From: Betaproteobacteria bacterium
Lineage (GTDB): Bacteria; Pseudomonadota; Gammaproteobacteria; Burkholderiales; Usitatibacteraceae
DNA length: 64,000 bases
Direction: 5' to 3'
NCBI GenBank assembly: GCA_016720855.1
Contig: JADKJU010000005.1
Coordinates: 448,587-512,586 of the forward strand
The notes beneath the pieces were generated by a model. That model saw nothing but the letters and a program-made list of their open reading frames with translations, was not told the DNA's origin and did no database searches. Each line of letters begins with the position of its first letter. Position 1 is the stretch's first letter. The translations under genes were made by a program, and so were the position numbers. Below are positions 8,470 through 16,738 of the stretch, one piece after another.

Positions 8470-9036
8470 TTATAGCGTCCGGACGTTGTCCTGACAATCG
8501 TTCTCGCCGCGCGCGTACCCGTAATGCACCGCCAGCACGGCGAGCGCCCCGACCAGAATGCCCTTCGCCTCGTACTGATTGAGCGGCCGACCGTTCCACC
8601 CCTCCAAGGCTGACCACTCCTTGACGCTGCGCCCGAGGCCAGCGACGTGCCAGACGGCGCAGCCGCCGGGGCTGTTGATGCCGCCGACCGCATCCAGGGC
8701 CTTCCCCAGACGCTTGCGGGCAAACGCACAACGCTCGGTCATGCTGTCCCGCCACGGGCCTCCACCCCGGATGCGATCCAGGGGCGGAGCGCCTGCAGGA
8801 TTCATTTGGGCGTGGGCGAAGTTGCGGTTGAACTCCTGCCCGGCATCGTGCATCTCCTGCGTGATTGATCCGTTGCGCAGCATGGTGCCCAGCGTGTCGA
8901 TGCACCGGAAGTGCTCGGTCCGGTAGGTGGTCCCCTCCTCGGCAAAGCTATTCCACTCGGCGAGCCGGCCGCCGGCGAGTTGGACTACCGTTCCGTGCGC
9001 CAGAGCCTGAGGCTCACGTGCTCGCTTCTTACCCAT
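8470..9036 (-). CDS. Phage protein with a DUF6456-like C-terminal region
   Basis: A 188-residue cytoplasmic protein. The C-terminal third (ALDAVGGINSPGGCAVWH, then a tryptophan-containing helix and LVGALAVLAVHYGY) resembles the helical DUF6456 domain found in alpha-proteobacterial regulators and in many phages. The N-terminus has a basic MGKKRAREPQ segment. I chose the ATG at 9036 because the frame upstream of it is an antisense shadow of the resolvase gene. It overlaps that resolvase by eight bases. The role is unknown; position among replication genes suggests DNA binding, which is inference. Confidence 0.6.
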   Translation of the reverse strand: MGKKRAREPQALAHGTVVQLAGGRLAEWNSFAEEGTTYRTEHFRCIDTLGTMLRNGSITQEMHDAGQEFNRNFAHAQMNPAGAPPLDRIRGGGPWRDSMTERCAFARKRLGKALDAVGGINSPGGCAVWHVAGLGRSVKEWSALEGWNGRPLNQYEAKGILVGALAVLAVHYGYARGENDCQDNVRTL

Positions 9037-9553
9037 GGCGGCTGCCCTCCACAACGCCATGGGCCAGCGCCCACTGCAGGATCGCCAGCGCGTCCGCTTC
9101 GTTGTCGTCGCCCGGATCAAAGCCCCGCGCCCGCATCGCCGCGATGACGAGGTCCTTGCCGGCGTTGCCTTTGCCGGTGGCGTGCTTCTTGATCGTCGCA
9201 ACCGGCACGCCGGCGTAGGCCACCCGGTTCGCTTCGCACCAGGCCGAGAGCTGGCCTAAGAACGCGCCGTAGGTGTGGGCGGCCGCCGTTCCCTTGTGCG
9301 CCCTCACCTCCTCGAAGTACACGATCGCCAGCGGCCCTGCGCTCACGTGAAGTTCGCCGAGCCAGGTGGTGAAGCGGAGCATCGACATTCCGCCACCCTC
9401 GAAGCGTCCTGGCTTGAAGCCATTTGTGCCGGAGGTCACGAGGCCATTGGGCTGACGCAGCGCCCAGCCGGTGTTCTGGCCGAGGTCGAGCGCAAGAACG
9501 GCGCCAGAGGCCGCTACGGATGTGGGATGAGGGGATGTAGCAGGTGATGACAC
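9029..9553 (-). CDS. RuvC-like phage Holliday-junction resolvase
   Basis: A 174-residue RNase-H-fold protein. ALDLGQNTGWA near residue 20 carries the first catalytic aspartate, YFEEVRAHKGT near residue 84 the catalytic glutamate, and DDNEADALAIL near residue 150 the last aspartates, in the order of RuvC. Enzymes of this fold cut four-way junctions made during phage DNA recombination or replication. The start is GTG at 9553 with an AGGAGGAG ribosome site about six bases upstream. It follows the AT-rich repeat-containing gap at 9554-9892 and probably has a promoter there. Confidence 0.82.
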   Translation of the reverse strand: MSSPATSPHPTSVAASGAVLALDLGQNTGWALRQPNGLVTSGTNGFKPGRFEGGGMSMLRFTTWLGELHVSAGPLAIVYFEEVRAHKGTAAAHTYGAFLGQLSAWCEANRVAYAGVPVATIKKHATGKGNAGKDLVIAAMRARGFDPGDDNEADALAILQWALAHGVVEGSRHG

Positions 9554-9659
9554 AGACTCCTCCTGGGGGCGTTTAGGCGACCTGGAGGAGCACGTTCATC
9601 GCCGGGTCAGGGCTGATGCGGCTCCCTCATGTCCGACTGAATTCGGATCAGGGACTTTC

Positions 9660-9685
9660 TTCAATACTTCATTCCTTCAACCTAG
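9660..9685 (+). repeat. Iteron-like element A
   Basis: A 26-bp element of the form TTCAAT-nn-TTCATT-nn-TTCAA followed by CCTAG. It agrees with element B at 22 of 26 positions. The three internal TTCA units are spaced eight bases apart. Confidence 0.65.
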
Positions 9686-9716
9686 TGGGTCTTGGCGTAG
9701 TCCTATAGAGAGATAT

Positions 9717-9742
9717 TTCAATATTTCATTATTTCAATCTAG
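9717..9742 (+). repeat. Iteron-like element B
   Basis: Same 26-bp element as A and same orientation, ending in TCTAG. Centre-to-centre distance from A is 57 bp. It lies at the start of the most AT-rich part of the gap. Confidence 0.65.
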
Positions 9743-9776
9743 ATACTTTATTTTTTTGATCTTTAGATTTTGGGCG

Positions 9777-9792
9777 CGCGCACGCGTGCGCG
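9777..9792. repeat. 16-bp perfect CG-rich palindrome
   Basis: CGCGCACGCGTGCGCG is its own reverse complement. It stands between the T-rich stretch and the inverted iteron copy. Alternating purine-pyrimidine bases make it a candidate Z-DNA or protein-binding site; no T-run supports a terminator. Confidence 0.55.
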
Positions 9793-9840
9793 AGGATCTC
9801 TAGGGGGGGTCTGGATATATGTATATGAGAGACACTCCCC

Positions 9841-9861
9841 TTGAAGAAATGAAGAATTGAA
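9841..9861 (-). repeat. Iteron-like element C, inverted
   Basis: The reverse complement reads TTCAAT-TC-TTCATT-TC-TTCAA, the same core as A and B in opposite orientation, but it lacks the CTAG tail. It ends 31 bases before the stop of the primase/helicase gene. Confidence 0.6.
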
Positions 9862-9892
9862 GAATCCCCTCGCGCGCCCCTAACGCATTCAT

Positions 9893-12196
9893 TTACAAGA
9901 CCTTTATCCACTGGCTCGGTCGGCCCTTGTTTTGAAGCATCACCGTCTCGATGAGTCCGGCTTCTGCCAGCGTGCGCAGCACCCCATCGCGGCTGCGGTG
10001 GTCCATGAACTGCGTGCGGCGCGTGAACTCGCTCTTGGACATGCCGGCCTGGCCCGCGTCTCGCAGGATCTGCATCGCGCGCTTGTGGTGTGACTCGACC
10101 TGGTTCTCGGACACCCGGGCAGTTGCCTCCCGAATGGTGAGCTCCGCGCAATGCCGCGACAGCATGATCCCCCAGTGGGCATCGTGGTCTTCGATCCGGG
10201 GATCGACAGGATCGCGGGAGACAGCACGGATGAAGGCCAGCTTGGTCGCGTTCTCCTCGATCCTTGCGAGAATCGACGAGTACCCCGTGCCCCGAGACAT
10301 TCGCAACTGAACCACCAGTTCCTGATCCAGCTGCCGGAAGGCGGATCTTGCCTGCGGCGTCATGGGCACGACCCGGGGTTCCACCAACACCTCGTCGATG
10401 GCCCCCACGTCGGTCAGGTTGCCGTTGAGCTTGCCGCCGCCGTCGTGGATGAGGAGTAGCCGGTCGATCAGATCCTGCGGCGGATCGATCGTGCCGAAGA
10501 TGTCGTTGCTGTCCGGGAAATCGTCCTCGCTCTCCATGATCAGAAAGCGCGCAAGCGAGCCGTCAGCGACATTGGAGGCCTGCAGCGCCTGCCAGAAGTG
10601 CAGCGGCGTTGTGGTGCCGTAGATGCAGGCGCAGGGCTGGTGGATCGCCCGGTGCGCGTTGTTGTGCTGGGTGCTCGCGTACTCGACCCCGAAATAGGTC
10701 GTGCCGGCCGTCGTGTAGAGCTCGGTCATCAGGTCCAGGATCTCGCACACATAGCGCGGCGAGCGCTTTCGGTCGGCGGCGGCCGACAGGAACATCCCGA
10801 ACTCGTCCAACTGGAAGAGGATCGCGGGCTGGCGCTGGATGGCTGTGAGGAACCCGGAACCGGAAGCGATCTTATTGCCCCCGAGGTATTGGAGAAGGTT
10901 TGCCTTCCGGAAGAGCTCGTTGATCACCACCCGACTGTGGTTCTTGCCCGCGCCGCTCTCGGCGATGCCGACGACGTACAGGTTCGACCGGATGTTGCTC
11001 TCGGTGCGGTACTTGCGCCCCATGAGCGCGCCCACGGCGCACAGGCTCGCGCCCAGCGCCAACACCGGCTGGGGCCGCTTCGCGGTCGAGGCCATCAGCG
11101 CCATCATGTCGGCGATCACGCCGCCCACGTTGTCCCAGCCAGCCGGCAGCGGCTTGGGGGGCGGCAGCGCGGCCGCGACATCCGGCTCCGTGGTGATGGG
11201 ATCGCTCGTCTGCAGGGCCTCCAGCATCTGGCGAGCCGGGTGGTGCCCGTTCATGACGATCTCGCCATTGAGCTGGAGATCGGGTGCCGGCTCCCACCCC
11301 GCATCGAGTGCCAGCTTGTAGATCGTCCCGGCGCCGATGCGCTCGGGCTTGAAACTGCGCCAGGCCTTGGCGGTCGCCTTCACGTCGTTCTTCGTGGAGC
11401 TCGCCGACCACGCCTCGAAGAGCGGCCAGCCCGCATCGCCCAGCGCGCCCTTGATCGCCATGCCGATGCGGACCCAGCTGTCGTAGTCCACGTCGGCATT
11501 GGTGACGAACTTGAGCGCGTCCTGCACTGCCTCGAGGGTGCCCCGCTGCGCAGGCAGGCTCGCAAAATCGGTCACCCCTCGAAGACCCACTCCCAGGGTC
11601 TTGGGCCGCAGGTCCGGTGGGATCAGGAGGTACGCCTCCTTCGCGAACTCCCGCGCCTGCGGCTCGGTGATCGCCGGAAGCTCCTCCGGCTTCAAGTCGG
11701 CCAGCGTGTCTACGGGCCAGTCGTAGGGTTTGCCGGTGTCCGGATGAACGCCGTAGACAATGAACTGCTGCCCGAGGCCCAACACCTCGATGGGCGGGTA
11801 CTTGAAGCCGCTGAAGGGCTGGACGGCGCGGTACACGAGGAGGCGCTTTGGCGCGTGCCCGATCCGCACGGCCGGGGTATCGCCGAGCATCTGCTTGGCC
11901 AGGGCCTCAATTTGCTTGGCGATGTCCGGGGAGTCCAGCACGTCGATGTCGATACCGATGACGCGCCCGGCGGCCACACCGATCCCGGCCTCGGGCCAGT
12001 CGGCCCAGACATCGACCTCGTGCTCCGTGGTATCGCGCTCGCAGTGCCGACTCCACTTCGGGTAGTCGTGCCAGGCGCCACGCCGGTACATGCCCGGCTT
12101 CTTGGAGCGGGGCTGGATCGGCAGGATCGGCCAACCGCGGTCCACCAGCGTGGCGCCCAACTGCGCCATGAAGTTCTTGCCGGTCATGGCCGGCAT
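9893..12196 (-). CDS. Phage bifunctional primase-polymerase / DUF3987-like helicase
   Basis: A 767-residue replication protein. The N-terminal 200 residues form a PrimPol domain: GWPILPIQPRSKKP near the start and VIGIDIDVLDSP near residue 84 with its catalytic acidic residues. A small primase-C-like helical region follows (SWVRIGMAIKGALG). The C-terminal half is a DUF3987-type ATPase with a P-loop-like VVGIAESGAGKNHSR near residue 410 and QLDEFGMFLS near 465. Together they can prime and unwind DNA for phage or plasmid replication. The ATG at 12196 overlaps the previous stop as TGATG; the longer open frame upstream overlaps another gene. Confidence 0.87.
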   Translation of the reverse strand: MPAMTGKNFMAQLGATLVDRGWPILPIQPRSKKPGMYRRGAWHDYPKWSRHCERDTTEHEVDVWADWPEAGIGVAAGRVIGIDIDVLDSPDIAKQIEALAKQMLGDTPAVRIGHAPKRLLVYRAVQPFSGFKYPPIEVLGLGQQFIVYGVHPDTGKPYDWPVDTLADLKPEELPAITEPQAREFAKEAYLLIPPDLRPKTLGVGLRGVTDFASLPAQRGTLEAVQDALKFVTNADVDYDSWVRIGMAIKGALGDAGWPLFEAWSASSTKNDVKATAKAWRSFKPERIGAGTIYKLALDAGWEPAPDLQLNGEIVMNGHHPARQMLEALQTSDPITTEPDVAAALPPPKPLPAGWDNVGGVIADMMALMASTAKRPQPVLALGASLCAVGALMGRKYRTESNIRSNLYVVGIAESGAGKNHSRVVINELFRKANLLQYLGGNKIASGSGFLTAIQRQPAILFQLDEFGMFLSAAADRKRSPRYVCEILDLMTELYTTAGTTYFGVEYASTQHNNAHRAIHQPCACIYGTTTPLHFWQALQASNVADGSLARFLIMESEDDFPDSNDIFGTIDPPQDLIDRLLLIHDGGGKLNGNLTDVGAIDEVLVEPRVVPMTPQARSAFRQLDQELVVQLRMSRGTGYSSILARIEENATKLAFIRAVSRDPVDPRIEDHDAHWGIMLSRHCAELTIREATARVSENQVESHHKRAMQILRDAGQAGMSKSEFTRRTQFMDHRSRDGVLRTLAEAGLIETVMLQNKGRPSQWIKVL

Positions 12197-12519
12197 CAAA
12201 GCGGAGGATCGTCGGCGTAGGCCGCGCGCAGGCTGTCCTGGAAGGCGGTCACGATCGTGTCGACGAGCGTTGCCCACTCGGGACCGGTCCAGGTGGCGAG
12301 ATCGGTCTTCCCGATCGCCTCCACGTATTCACCCCCCGTCACGGCGGCGGCGGCGAGCGCGGCCTCCTCGTGTTTGTTCGGATCGATCATGCCCTTCCAC
12401 CTCGCAACCAAGTCCTGACAGCGCCGGGAGCAGAGCTTCACGCTCGGACCCTCGACGCGGATGAGCGCCGGCGCGAACCCGAATCCCCGGGCATCGCGCC
12501 GGCAGATGGCGCACAGCAT
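12196..12519 (-). CDS. Small zinc-finger phage protein (DUF6511-like)
   Basis: A 107-residue protein. Two cysteine pairs, MLCAICRRDARGFG at the start and LCSRRC near residue 30, suggest a treble-clef or ribbon zinc site. The rest is helical and acidic. The pattern matches DUF6511 proteins seen in phage replication modules (recalled family pattern). It shares one base with each neighbour (TGATG at both ends), so it is translated by termination-reinitiation with the helicase and the primase. Function unknown; an accessory DNA-binding role is inferred from position. Confidence 0.65.
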   Translation of the reverse strand: MLCAICRRDARGFGFAPALIRVEGPSVKLCSRRCQDLVARWKGMIDPNKHEEAALAAAAVTGGEYVEAIGKTDLATWTGPEWATLVDTIVTAFQDSLRAAYADDPPL

Positions 12520-14093
12520 CAGAACCGTGCGCCGACGATTTCCACGTAGCGACCGCTGGGGCGAACGGCGATAGCCGAGGGACTACGCAGCTGCCCGGCC
12601 ACCGCAAGCGCCTCGTCGACCCGCCGCGGCAGCGGCACTCCGGGCGCCCGGTTCGCCCACCACGTCGCGGCCTTCTGCCGCGGAAAACCCTCGTGCTCGA
12701 TGCAGACCCACTCCCGGTGGGCGTTCAACCCGCAGGTGTACTCCACGCGCAGGGAAGGCGGCTTCCCCGGTTTCTCGTGGCGGGAGTAGGTCACACGCTG
12801 GACCGGCACCCACTCGGGCTTGCCTGCCGAAACGACGTCCAGCTGGCTCGCGCGGGCTTCTAGCTTCACCATCGGCGGCGGGAACTGGTGGCCACAGTCC
12901 GGGCAGACCCGCACGGCCGCGTGGACGATGCTGTGGCAGTCCGGGCAGTCCTTGGTGGGCGCGACACCGTCCTCGCCCCCCTTCGGGCGCTTCGGCTTCA
13001 CCATGTCGATCGGGCCGTGGCGCGCGATGTTGCCGGCGAAGTCGAGCACCAGGCAGTTCTCCTTGCCCGGAGCGATGCGGCAGCCCCGGCCGACGATCTG
13101 CACGTAGAGGCCCGCCGACTTGGTCGGGCGCAGCATCGCAATCAGGTCGACCGCCGGGGCGTTGAAGCCCGTGGTGAGCACGTTCGCGTTCGTGAGGCAC
13201 CGGATGCGCCCGGCCTTGAAATCGTTGATGAAGGCCTCGCGCTGAGCACTCGGCGTATCCCCCACGATGGTCTCGCAGGTCACTCCCCTGGCACGGATGG
13301 CGTCCCGTACGTGATGCGCGTGACCGACGCCGGCGCAGAAGACGAGCCAGCTGCGGCGGTCGGCGCCGTAGACGAACACCTCGTCGAGCGCGCTCTGAGT
13401 GATGCTCGCCTTGTCGATGGCGGACTCCAGATCCTTCGCGATGAACTCGCCGCCGCGCGTGCCCACCCCGGAGACGTCGAGCTGGGTCGCCATGCGCTTG
13501 GAGATGAGCGGTGCGAGGTAGCCATCATCGATAAGCTCACGTACCGACGCCTCGTACGCGATGGCAGTGAAGATCGCGTCCTCGCCCTCGTTTAGCAGAC
13601 CGGAATCGAGCCGGAATGGCGTCGCGGTGAGCCCGATCACCTTCATCGCCGGGTTCAGGCGCTTCAACCCATCGAGGAAGCGCCGGTACATGGTGTTGGA
13701 CGTGCGCGGGATGAGGTGTGCCTCGTCGATCAGCACGAGATCACACTGCTGCACGTCGTAGACCCGCTTGTGGATGGACTGGATACCCGCGAAAAGGATC
13801 CTCGCGCGGATGTCCCTCTGCTTGAGGCCGGCGGAGTAGATGCCGGCAGGGGCCTCCGGCCAAAGCCTCATGAGTTCGGCGTGGTTCTGCTCGATCAGCT
13901 CCCTGACGTGGGTGACGATGAGGATCCGCTGGTCCGGGTAGGTCTTGAGCACCCCCTCGACGAAGGTCGCCATAACGAGCGACTTGCCGCCGGCGGTCGG
14001 GATCACCACCAGGGGGTTGCCGGTTTCGTCTTGGAAATAGTTGTAGATGCCGTTGATGGCGGCACTCTGGTACGGACGCAGGGTGAGGGTCAT
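12519..14093 (-). CDS. Phage SF2 DEAD/DEAH-box helicase with zinc ribbon
   Basis: A 524-residue superfamily 2 helicase. Walker A is in IPTAGGKSLVM near residue 33, the DEAH box is in LVLIDEAHLIP near 123, motif III GLTATPFR follows, and motif VI is QIVGRGCRIAPGKEN near 335. A C-terminal zinc ribbon with two CPDC pairs sits near residue 385. It resembles the Rad25/XPB-like helicases of phages. The ATG at 14093 overlaps the stop of the nuclease gene by four bases and begins directly at TLRPYQ, the conserved motif Q region. A longer open frame upstream of it is arginine-rich and not credible. Confidence 0.88.
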   Translation of the reverse strand: MTLTLRPYQSAAINGIYNYFQDETGNPLVVIPTAGGKSLVMATFVEGVLKTYPDQRILIVTHVRELIEQNHAELMRLWPEAPAGIYSAGLKQRDIRARILFAGIQSIHKRVYDVQQCDLVLIDEAHLIPRTSNTMYRRFLDGLKRLNPAMKVIGLTATPFRLDSGLLNEGEDAIFTAIAYEASVRELIDDGYLAPLISKRMATQLDVSGVGTRGGEFIAKDLESAIDKASITQSALDEVFVYGADRRSWLVFCAGVGHAHHVRDAIRARGVTCETIVGDTPSAQREAFINDFKAGRIRCLTNANVLTTGFNAPAVDLIAMLRPTKSAGLYVQIVGRGCRIAPGKENCLVLDFAGNIARHGPIDMVKPKRPKGGEDGVAPTKDCPDCHSIVHAAVRVCPDCGHQFPPPMVKLEARASQLDVVSAGKPEWVPVQRVTYSRHEKPGKPPSLRVEYTCGLNAHREWVCIEHEGFPRQKAATWWANRAPGVPLPRRVDEALAVAGQLRSPSAIAVRPSGRYVEIVGARF

Positions 14094-15049
14094 GGTGAAG
14101 TTCCTGAAATCGGAGTGACGTACTTTTTCATACCGGTGTCGCGCCAACGATTCCCATCCGCGAACACGTACTCGACCCAGTCCGGGCCCGCGTCGACCTG
14201 CTCGGCCGGCACCAGCGCGGGGAGGAACAGGTGCTGCGGACAGGCGGCCCGCTGGTCGGCTTCCGTGAGGGATCTTTGGTGCCGCTCGCAGGTCCAGCCG
14301 CCCTCCACGGGCGTAGCGTGCAGACAAGTGCGGCAGTTGACGGCGGGCTCGGCCTCACCGCGGCACACGCCAGCGTGGTCGCACCAGCGGCACTGGTACC
14401 AGGTGGGGTCCTCGCTGATCCGCGCCCCCGGCACCGCGGCGAAGATCACGCGGCGGGCTTTCTCAAGGAGCTTTTCGGCGAACGCGGGATCCGCGTCGAC
14501 CCGTTCGACGTAAAGGTCGTCGTCGTCCTTGTTGACGGCGAGGTACATCGCCCGGGTGAGGCCGGCCAGGTGCATGTAGACCTGCATCTGGGCGAAGTGC
14601 TGCGGCTTGCTCTCGCGGACCTTCTTGGCAACCAGATCGGCGAAGCTCTTTGCCGCGTGGGTCTTAAACTCCAGTACGTGCCAGGTCTTCGGCGCCTCCA
14701 GCAGGTTGATCGCCACCGCGTCCATAGACCCGCCGAAATGGCCGCCGAGCGCCTCCACTCGCCATTGCCGCCCGGTCTGCGGGTCGACCTCGAGCACGGT
14801 GGCGCCAGTGCGCCGAAGGTTTCGGACGAGCCTAGCCTCCTCGAGCTGGCCGGTCTCGAAAAGACGCAGCACCCTCCCCGCGAATCGCGAGCGCGTCGTC
14901 CACCGGAAGTCGTACCAGAGCGCGCGCTCGCAGTCCTTGCCGATGAGGGACGCGCCCAGGTGGGGCCGGAAGCCTTCGCTGGCGTCCTCCTCGTAGCCGT
15001 GGAAGATGGCCTCCCGGGTGGGGCTCGTGATGATCGGGAGCTCAGTCAC
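14090..15049 (-). CDS. RecB/Cas4-like PD-(D/E)XK nuclease of the phage module
   Basis: A 319-residue nuclease. The core has GGHFGGSMDAVA near residue 103 and HVLEFKTHAAKSF near 125, giving the D and E-x-K residues of a RecB-like site. Four or more cysteines follow (CRWCDHAGVC and C-x2-C near residues 218-240, with further cysteines around 255), as in Cas4/AddB-type enzymes that hold an Fe-S cluster. Likely a phage exonuclease used with the downstream helicase in recombination or replication. It overlaps the helicase by four bases and the preceding small gene by eight. I see no CRISPR array or other cas gene nearby, so a Cas4 role is not supported. Confidence 0.8.
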   Translation of the reverse strand: MTELPIITSPTREAIFHGYEEDASEGFRPHLGASLIGKDCERALWYDFRWTTRSRFAGRVLRLFETGQLEEARLVRNLRRTGATVLEVDPQTGRQWRVEALGGHFGGSMDAVAINLLEAPKTWHVLEFKTHAAKSFADLVAKKVRESKPQHFAQMQVYMHLAGLTRAMYLAVNKDDDDLYVERVDADPAFAEKLLEKARRVIFAAVPGARISEDPTWYQCRWCDHAGVCRGEAEPAVNCRTCLHATPVEGGWTCERHQRSLTEADQRAACPQHLFLPALVPAEQVDAGPDWVEYVFADGNRWRDTGMKKYVTPISGTSP

Positions 15050-15422
15050 ATTCCTCCTCGAGCTCTATGTGTCGGGCGCGTGCCTCATCAAGGACCTTCG
15101 CCCATTCGCCGTCGTCGAATTCCTCGCGCAACACCGCGATTAACGTGTCCTTGAAATGAATGTGCCGCACCCCTCGCAGGAGATTCGCAAGGTGTACGGT
15201 GACCTGTGCCACCTCGTACTGCTTGAGACGAAGAGCCGTCCTCGCTCGATGGAACCAGTCCGGGTCGAGCCCCTTCCGGGCCGTCTGGCGCCGGATGTCG
15301 TTGGTCGCGATCTGGACCCGGATGGCGGCAATGTCGTCCTGCAGGCATGCCAATAGCTTCCGGCACCCAATCACGTTTTCCGGCATGTTGATCGGCGCCG
15401 CCGGCACGGTGTGCTCGCTCAT
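15042..15422 (-). CDS. Hypothetical phage protein, helical
   Basis: A 126-residue protein I do not recognise. It is almost entirely helical, rich in arginine and alanine, with GCRKLLACLQDDIAAIR near residue 19 and an acidic tail ELEEECD. No signal peptide or membrane segment. Its TGA lies inside the start of the RecB-like nuclease (eight-base overlap), and it begins two bases after the DUF669 stop, so it belongs to the replication/recombination operon. Confidence 0.6.
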   Translation of the reverse strand: MSEHTVPAAPINMPENVIGCRKLLACLQDDIAAIRVQIATNDIRRQTARKGLDPDWFHRARTALRLKQYEVAQVTVHLANLLRGVRHIHFKDTLIAVLREEFDDGEWAKVLDEARARHIELEEECD

Positions 15423-15424
15423 GC

Positions 15425-15937
15425 TCAGGCCTGGCGCTTCCAGGGCAGGCCGGCGGCAGGCGCCGTCGGCGCCGGTGCGGGGGTAACAGCCACCTTGGGC
15501 GCTGGCGCCGACGTGGGGGCCACCTGTGGCGCCGTGGGGCCCGAACGGGGGAGATAGCGGACGGAGTTGGTCTCGCCGTACTGGCCCTTTGGCGGGCGCA
15601 CGCGGACGTCCACGATGAGCGGGATCAGGTGCAACTGTTCGGAATTGCTGACCTGCATCTTCCCGACGGCGCGACAGATGGAAGACAGCGTCCGCTGCGC
15701 GATCTGGACCGTGTCGGGGTTCGCATTGACGAGATTCAGGCGATCGAAAAGCTTGCGGCCGGCGTACTGCCCGTCGAGGATGTCCAACTCCAAGTTCAGG
15801 TACTGCCCGGCGCCGTCCTTGGTAACGCGCATCTCGCTCGCAACGATCTGCGCAAGGTACTTCCCGGGCGAGAGCACCTCAAAGGTCGTGCTCGGTTCAA
15901 TGGTGGAGGCGTCGAAGACTTGTCCGAGTGAAGCCAT
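15425..15937 (-). CDS. DUF669 phage protein (probable ssDNA-binding/recombination accessory)
   Basis: A 170-residue protein with the DUF669 pattern: a beta-rich N-terminal domain (GKYLAQIVASEMRVTKDG near residue 26, YLNLELDILDGQYAGRKLFDRL near 46) and GETNSVRYLP near 121. The C-terminal 45 residues are a low-complexity Pro/Ala tail ending in LPWKRQA, which resembles the short tail of single-stranded DNA-binding proteins. DUF669 proteins are usually encoded beside the AAA ATPase seen upstream, and the pair is thought to work in phage recombination. Gene order here fits. Confidence 0.8.
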   Translation of the reverse strand: MASLGQVFDASTIEPSTTFEVLSPGKYLAQIVASEMRVTKDGAGQYLNLELDILDGQYAGRKLFDRLNLVNANPDTVQIAQRTLSSICRAVGKMQVSNSEQLHLIPLIVDVRVRPPKGQYGETNSVRYLPRSGPTAPQVAPTSAPAPKVAVTPAPAPTAPAAGLPWKRQA

Positions 15938-15970
15938 GGTGTGTTCTCCAATGAGGGGTTCCGATGGGAT

Positions 15971-16738
15971 TTACTGAGCGATGAGCGTCGGCTGGATGGA
16001 TTCGGGCATTGCCTGGACGAATGCCTGCCAGTCGAGGGGCAGCGTCTCCGGGAGGCCGTAGCGGTTCTTGGCGAGGAAGGCTGGGCGCTCGGCGGTGTGA
16101 ATGACGCGCTCCCCGGAGCCCATGGCACGGTTCACCTTCTTGTTGAAACCGACGTCGGCCTTCGCTGTCGAGATTCGGTAGTTGGCAAAGAGCACGACGT
16201 CGGAGTGCTCCTGCAGCAGGGCCGCGGCCCGAGCGTGCAGCTTGATCACGTAGCGGTCGTAGGGGTCGTGCTCGGGGCTGTCGAAGCGCTTGATGTCGGT
16301 ATGCGCGATCTGGATCACGGTCATCCCGCGGTCGTCGCGAAGCGCATTGAGCCCGTCGATGTACTGCCGCCAGAGATGGAGGGCTGCGACATAGCCCTTC
16401 CCATACCCCGCGTCCTCTATCGAGGCCCAGCCGTTGTCGCGGCAGGCCTTGGCCCAGACCAGCGGCTCCAGCCAGTCAACGCTGTCGATGACGACAGTCT
16501 TGAAGTCGTGTTCCTCCGTGTAGAGGCACGCGAGCGCCTCGATCACTTCCTCGAAGGTCCGAGCCAGCGGAAAGTGCGGCGACGCGAGAGTGCCGAGCCC
16601 ATCTTCTGTCTGCACGAACACGGGCTTGTTGGACTGCGAGGCGAAGGTGGTCTTCCCGACGCCGGCAACACCGTGGGTCAGAATGCGCGGGGGCTTGGGC
16701 GCGTGTGCCCGCGTGAGTTGTGCGAGGGTGATGGCCAT
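15971..16738 (-). CDS. Phage AAA ATPase (AAA_24 / Sak4-like nucleotide-binding protein)
   Basis: A 255-residue P-loop protein. Walker A is THGVAGVGKTTFASQ near residue 22 and Walker B FKTVVIDSVDWLE near 79. A later IQIAHTDIKRF and a C-terminal PLDWQAFVQAMPE fit the AAA_24 family, RecA-fold ATPases of phage recombination systems. It probably loads or unwinds recombination intermediates with DUF669. It starts one base before the stop of the preceding gene, so translation is coupled. Confidence 0.8.
   Translation of the reverse strand: MAITLAQLTRAHAPKPPRILTHGVAGVGKTTFASQSNKPVFVQTEDGLGTLASPHFPLARTFEEVIEALACLYTEEHDFKTVVIDSVDWLEPLVWAKACRDNGWASIEDAGYGKGYVAALHLWRQYIDGLNALRDDRGMTVIQIAHTDIKRFDSPEHDPYDRYVIKLHARAAALLQEHSDVVLFANYRISTAKADVGFNKKVNRAMGSGERVIHTAERPAFLAKNRYGLPETLPLDWQAFVQAMPESIQPTLIAQ

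Larger units (their letters stand above)
9554..9892. other. AT-rich non-coding gap with iterated repeats, possible origin or control region
   Basis: No gene is present. The gap is much richer in A and T than its neighbours, with runs of T at 9749-9757. It holds three copies of a TTCAAT/TTCATT/TTCAA element and a 16-bp CG-rich palindrome, listed separately. It lies between the primase/helicase stop and the resolvase start, so it could be a phage replication origin, a promoter region for the resolvase operon, or both. It is the only sizeable gap in the replication module. Confidence 0.55.

Noticed and set aside
9777..9792. CG palindrome as a terminator of the primase/helicase gene
   Set aside because: No T-run follows on either strand and it is 100 bases from the stop.
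14090..15049. Cas4 of a CRISPR system
   Set aside because: The nuclease is embedded in a phage recombination operon with no cas1/cas2 or array.
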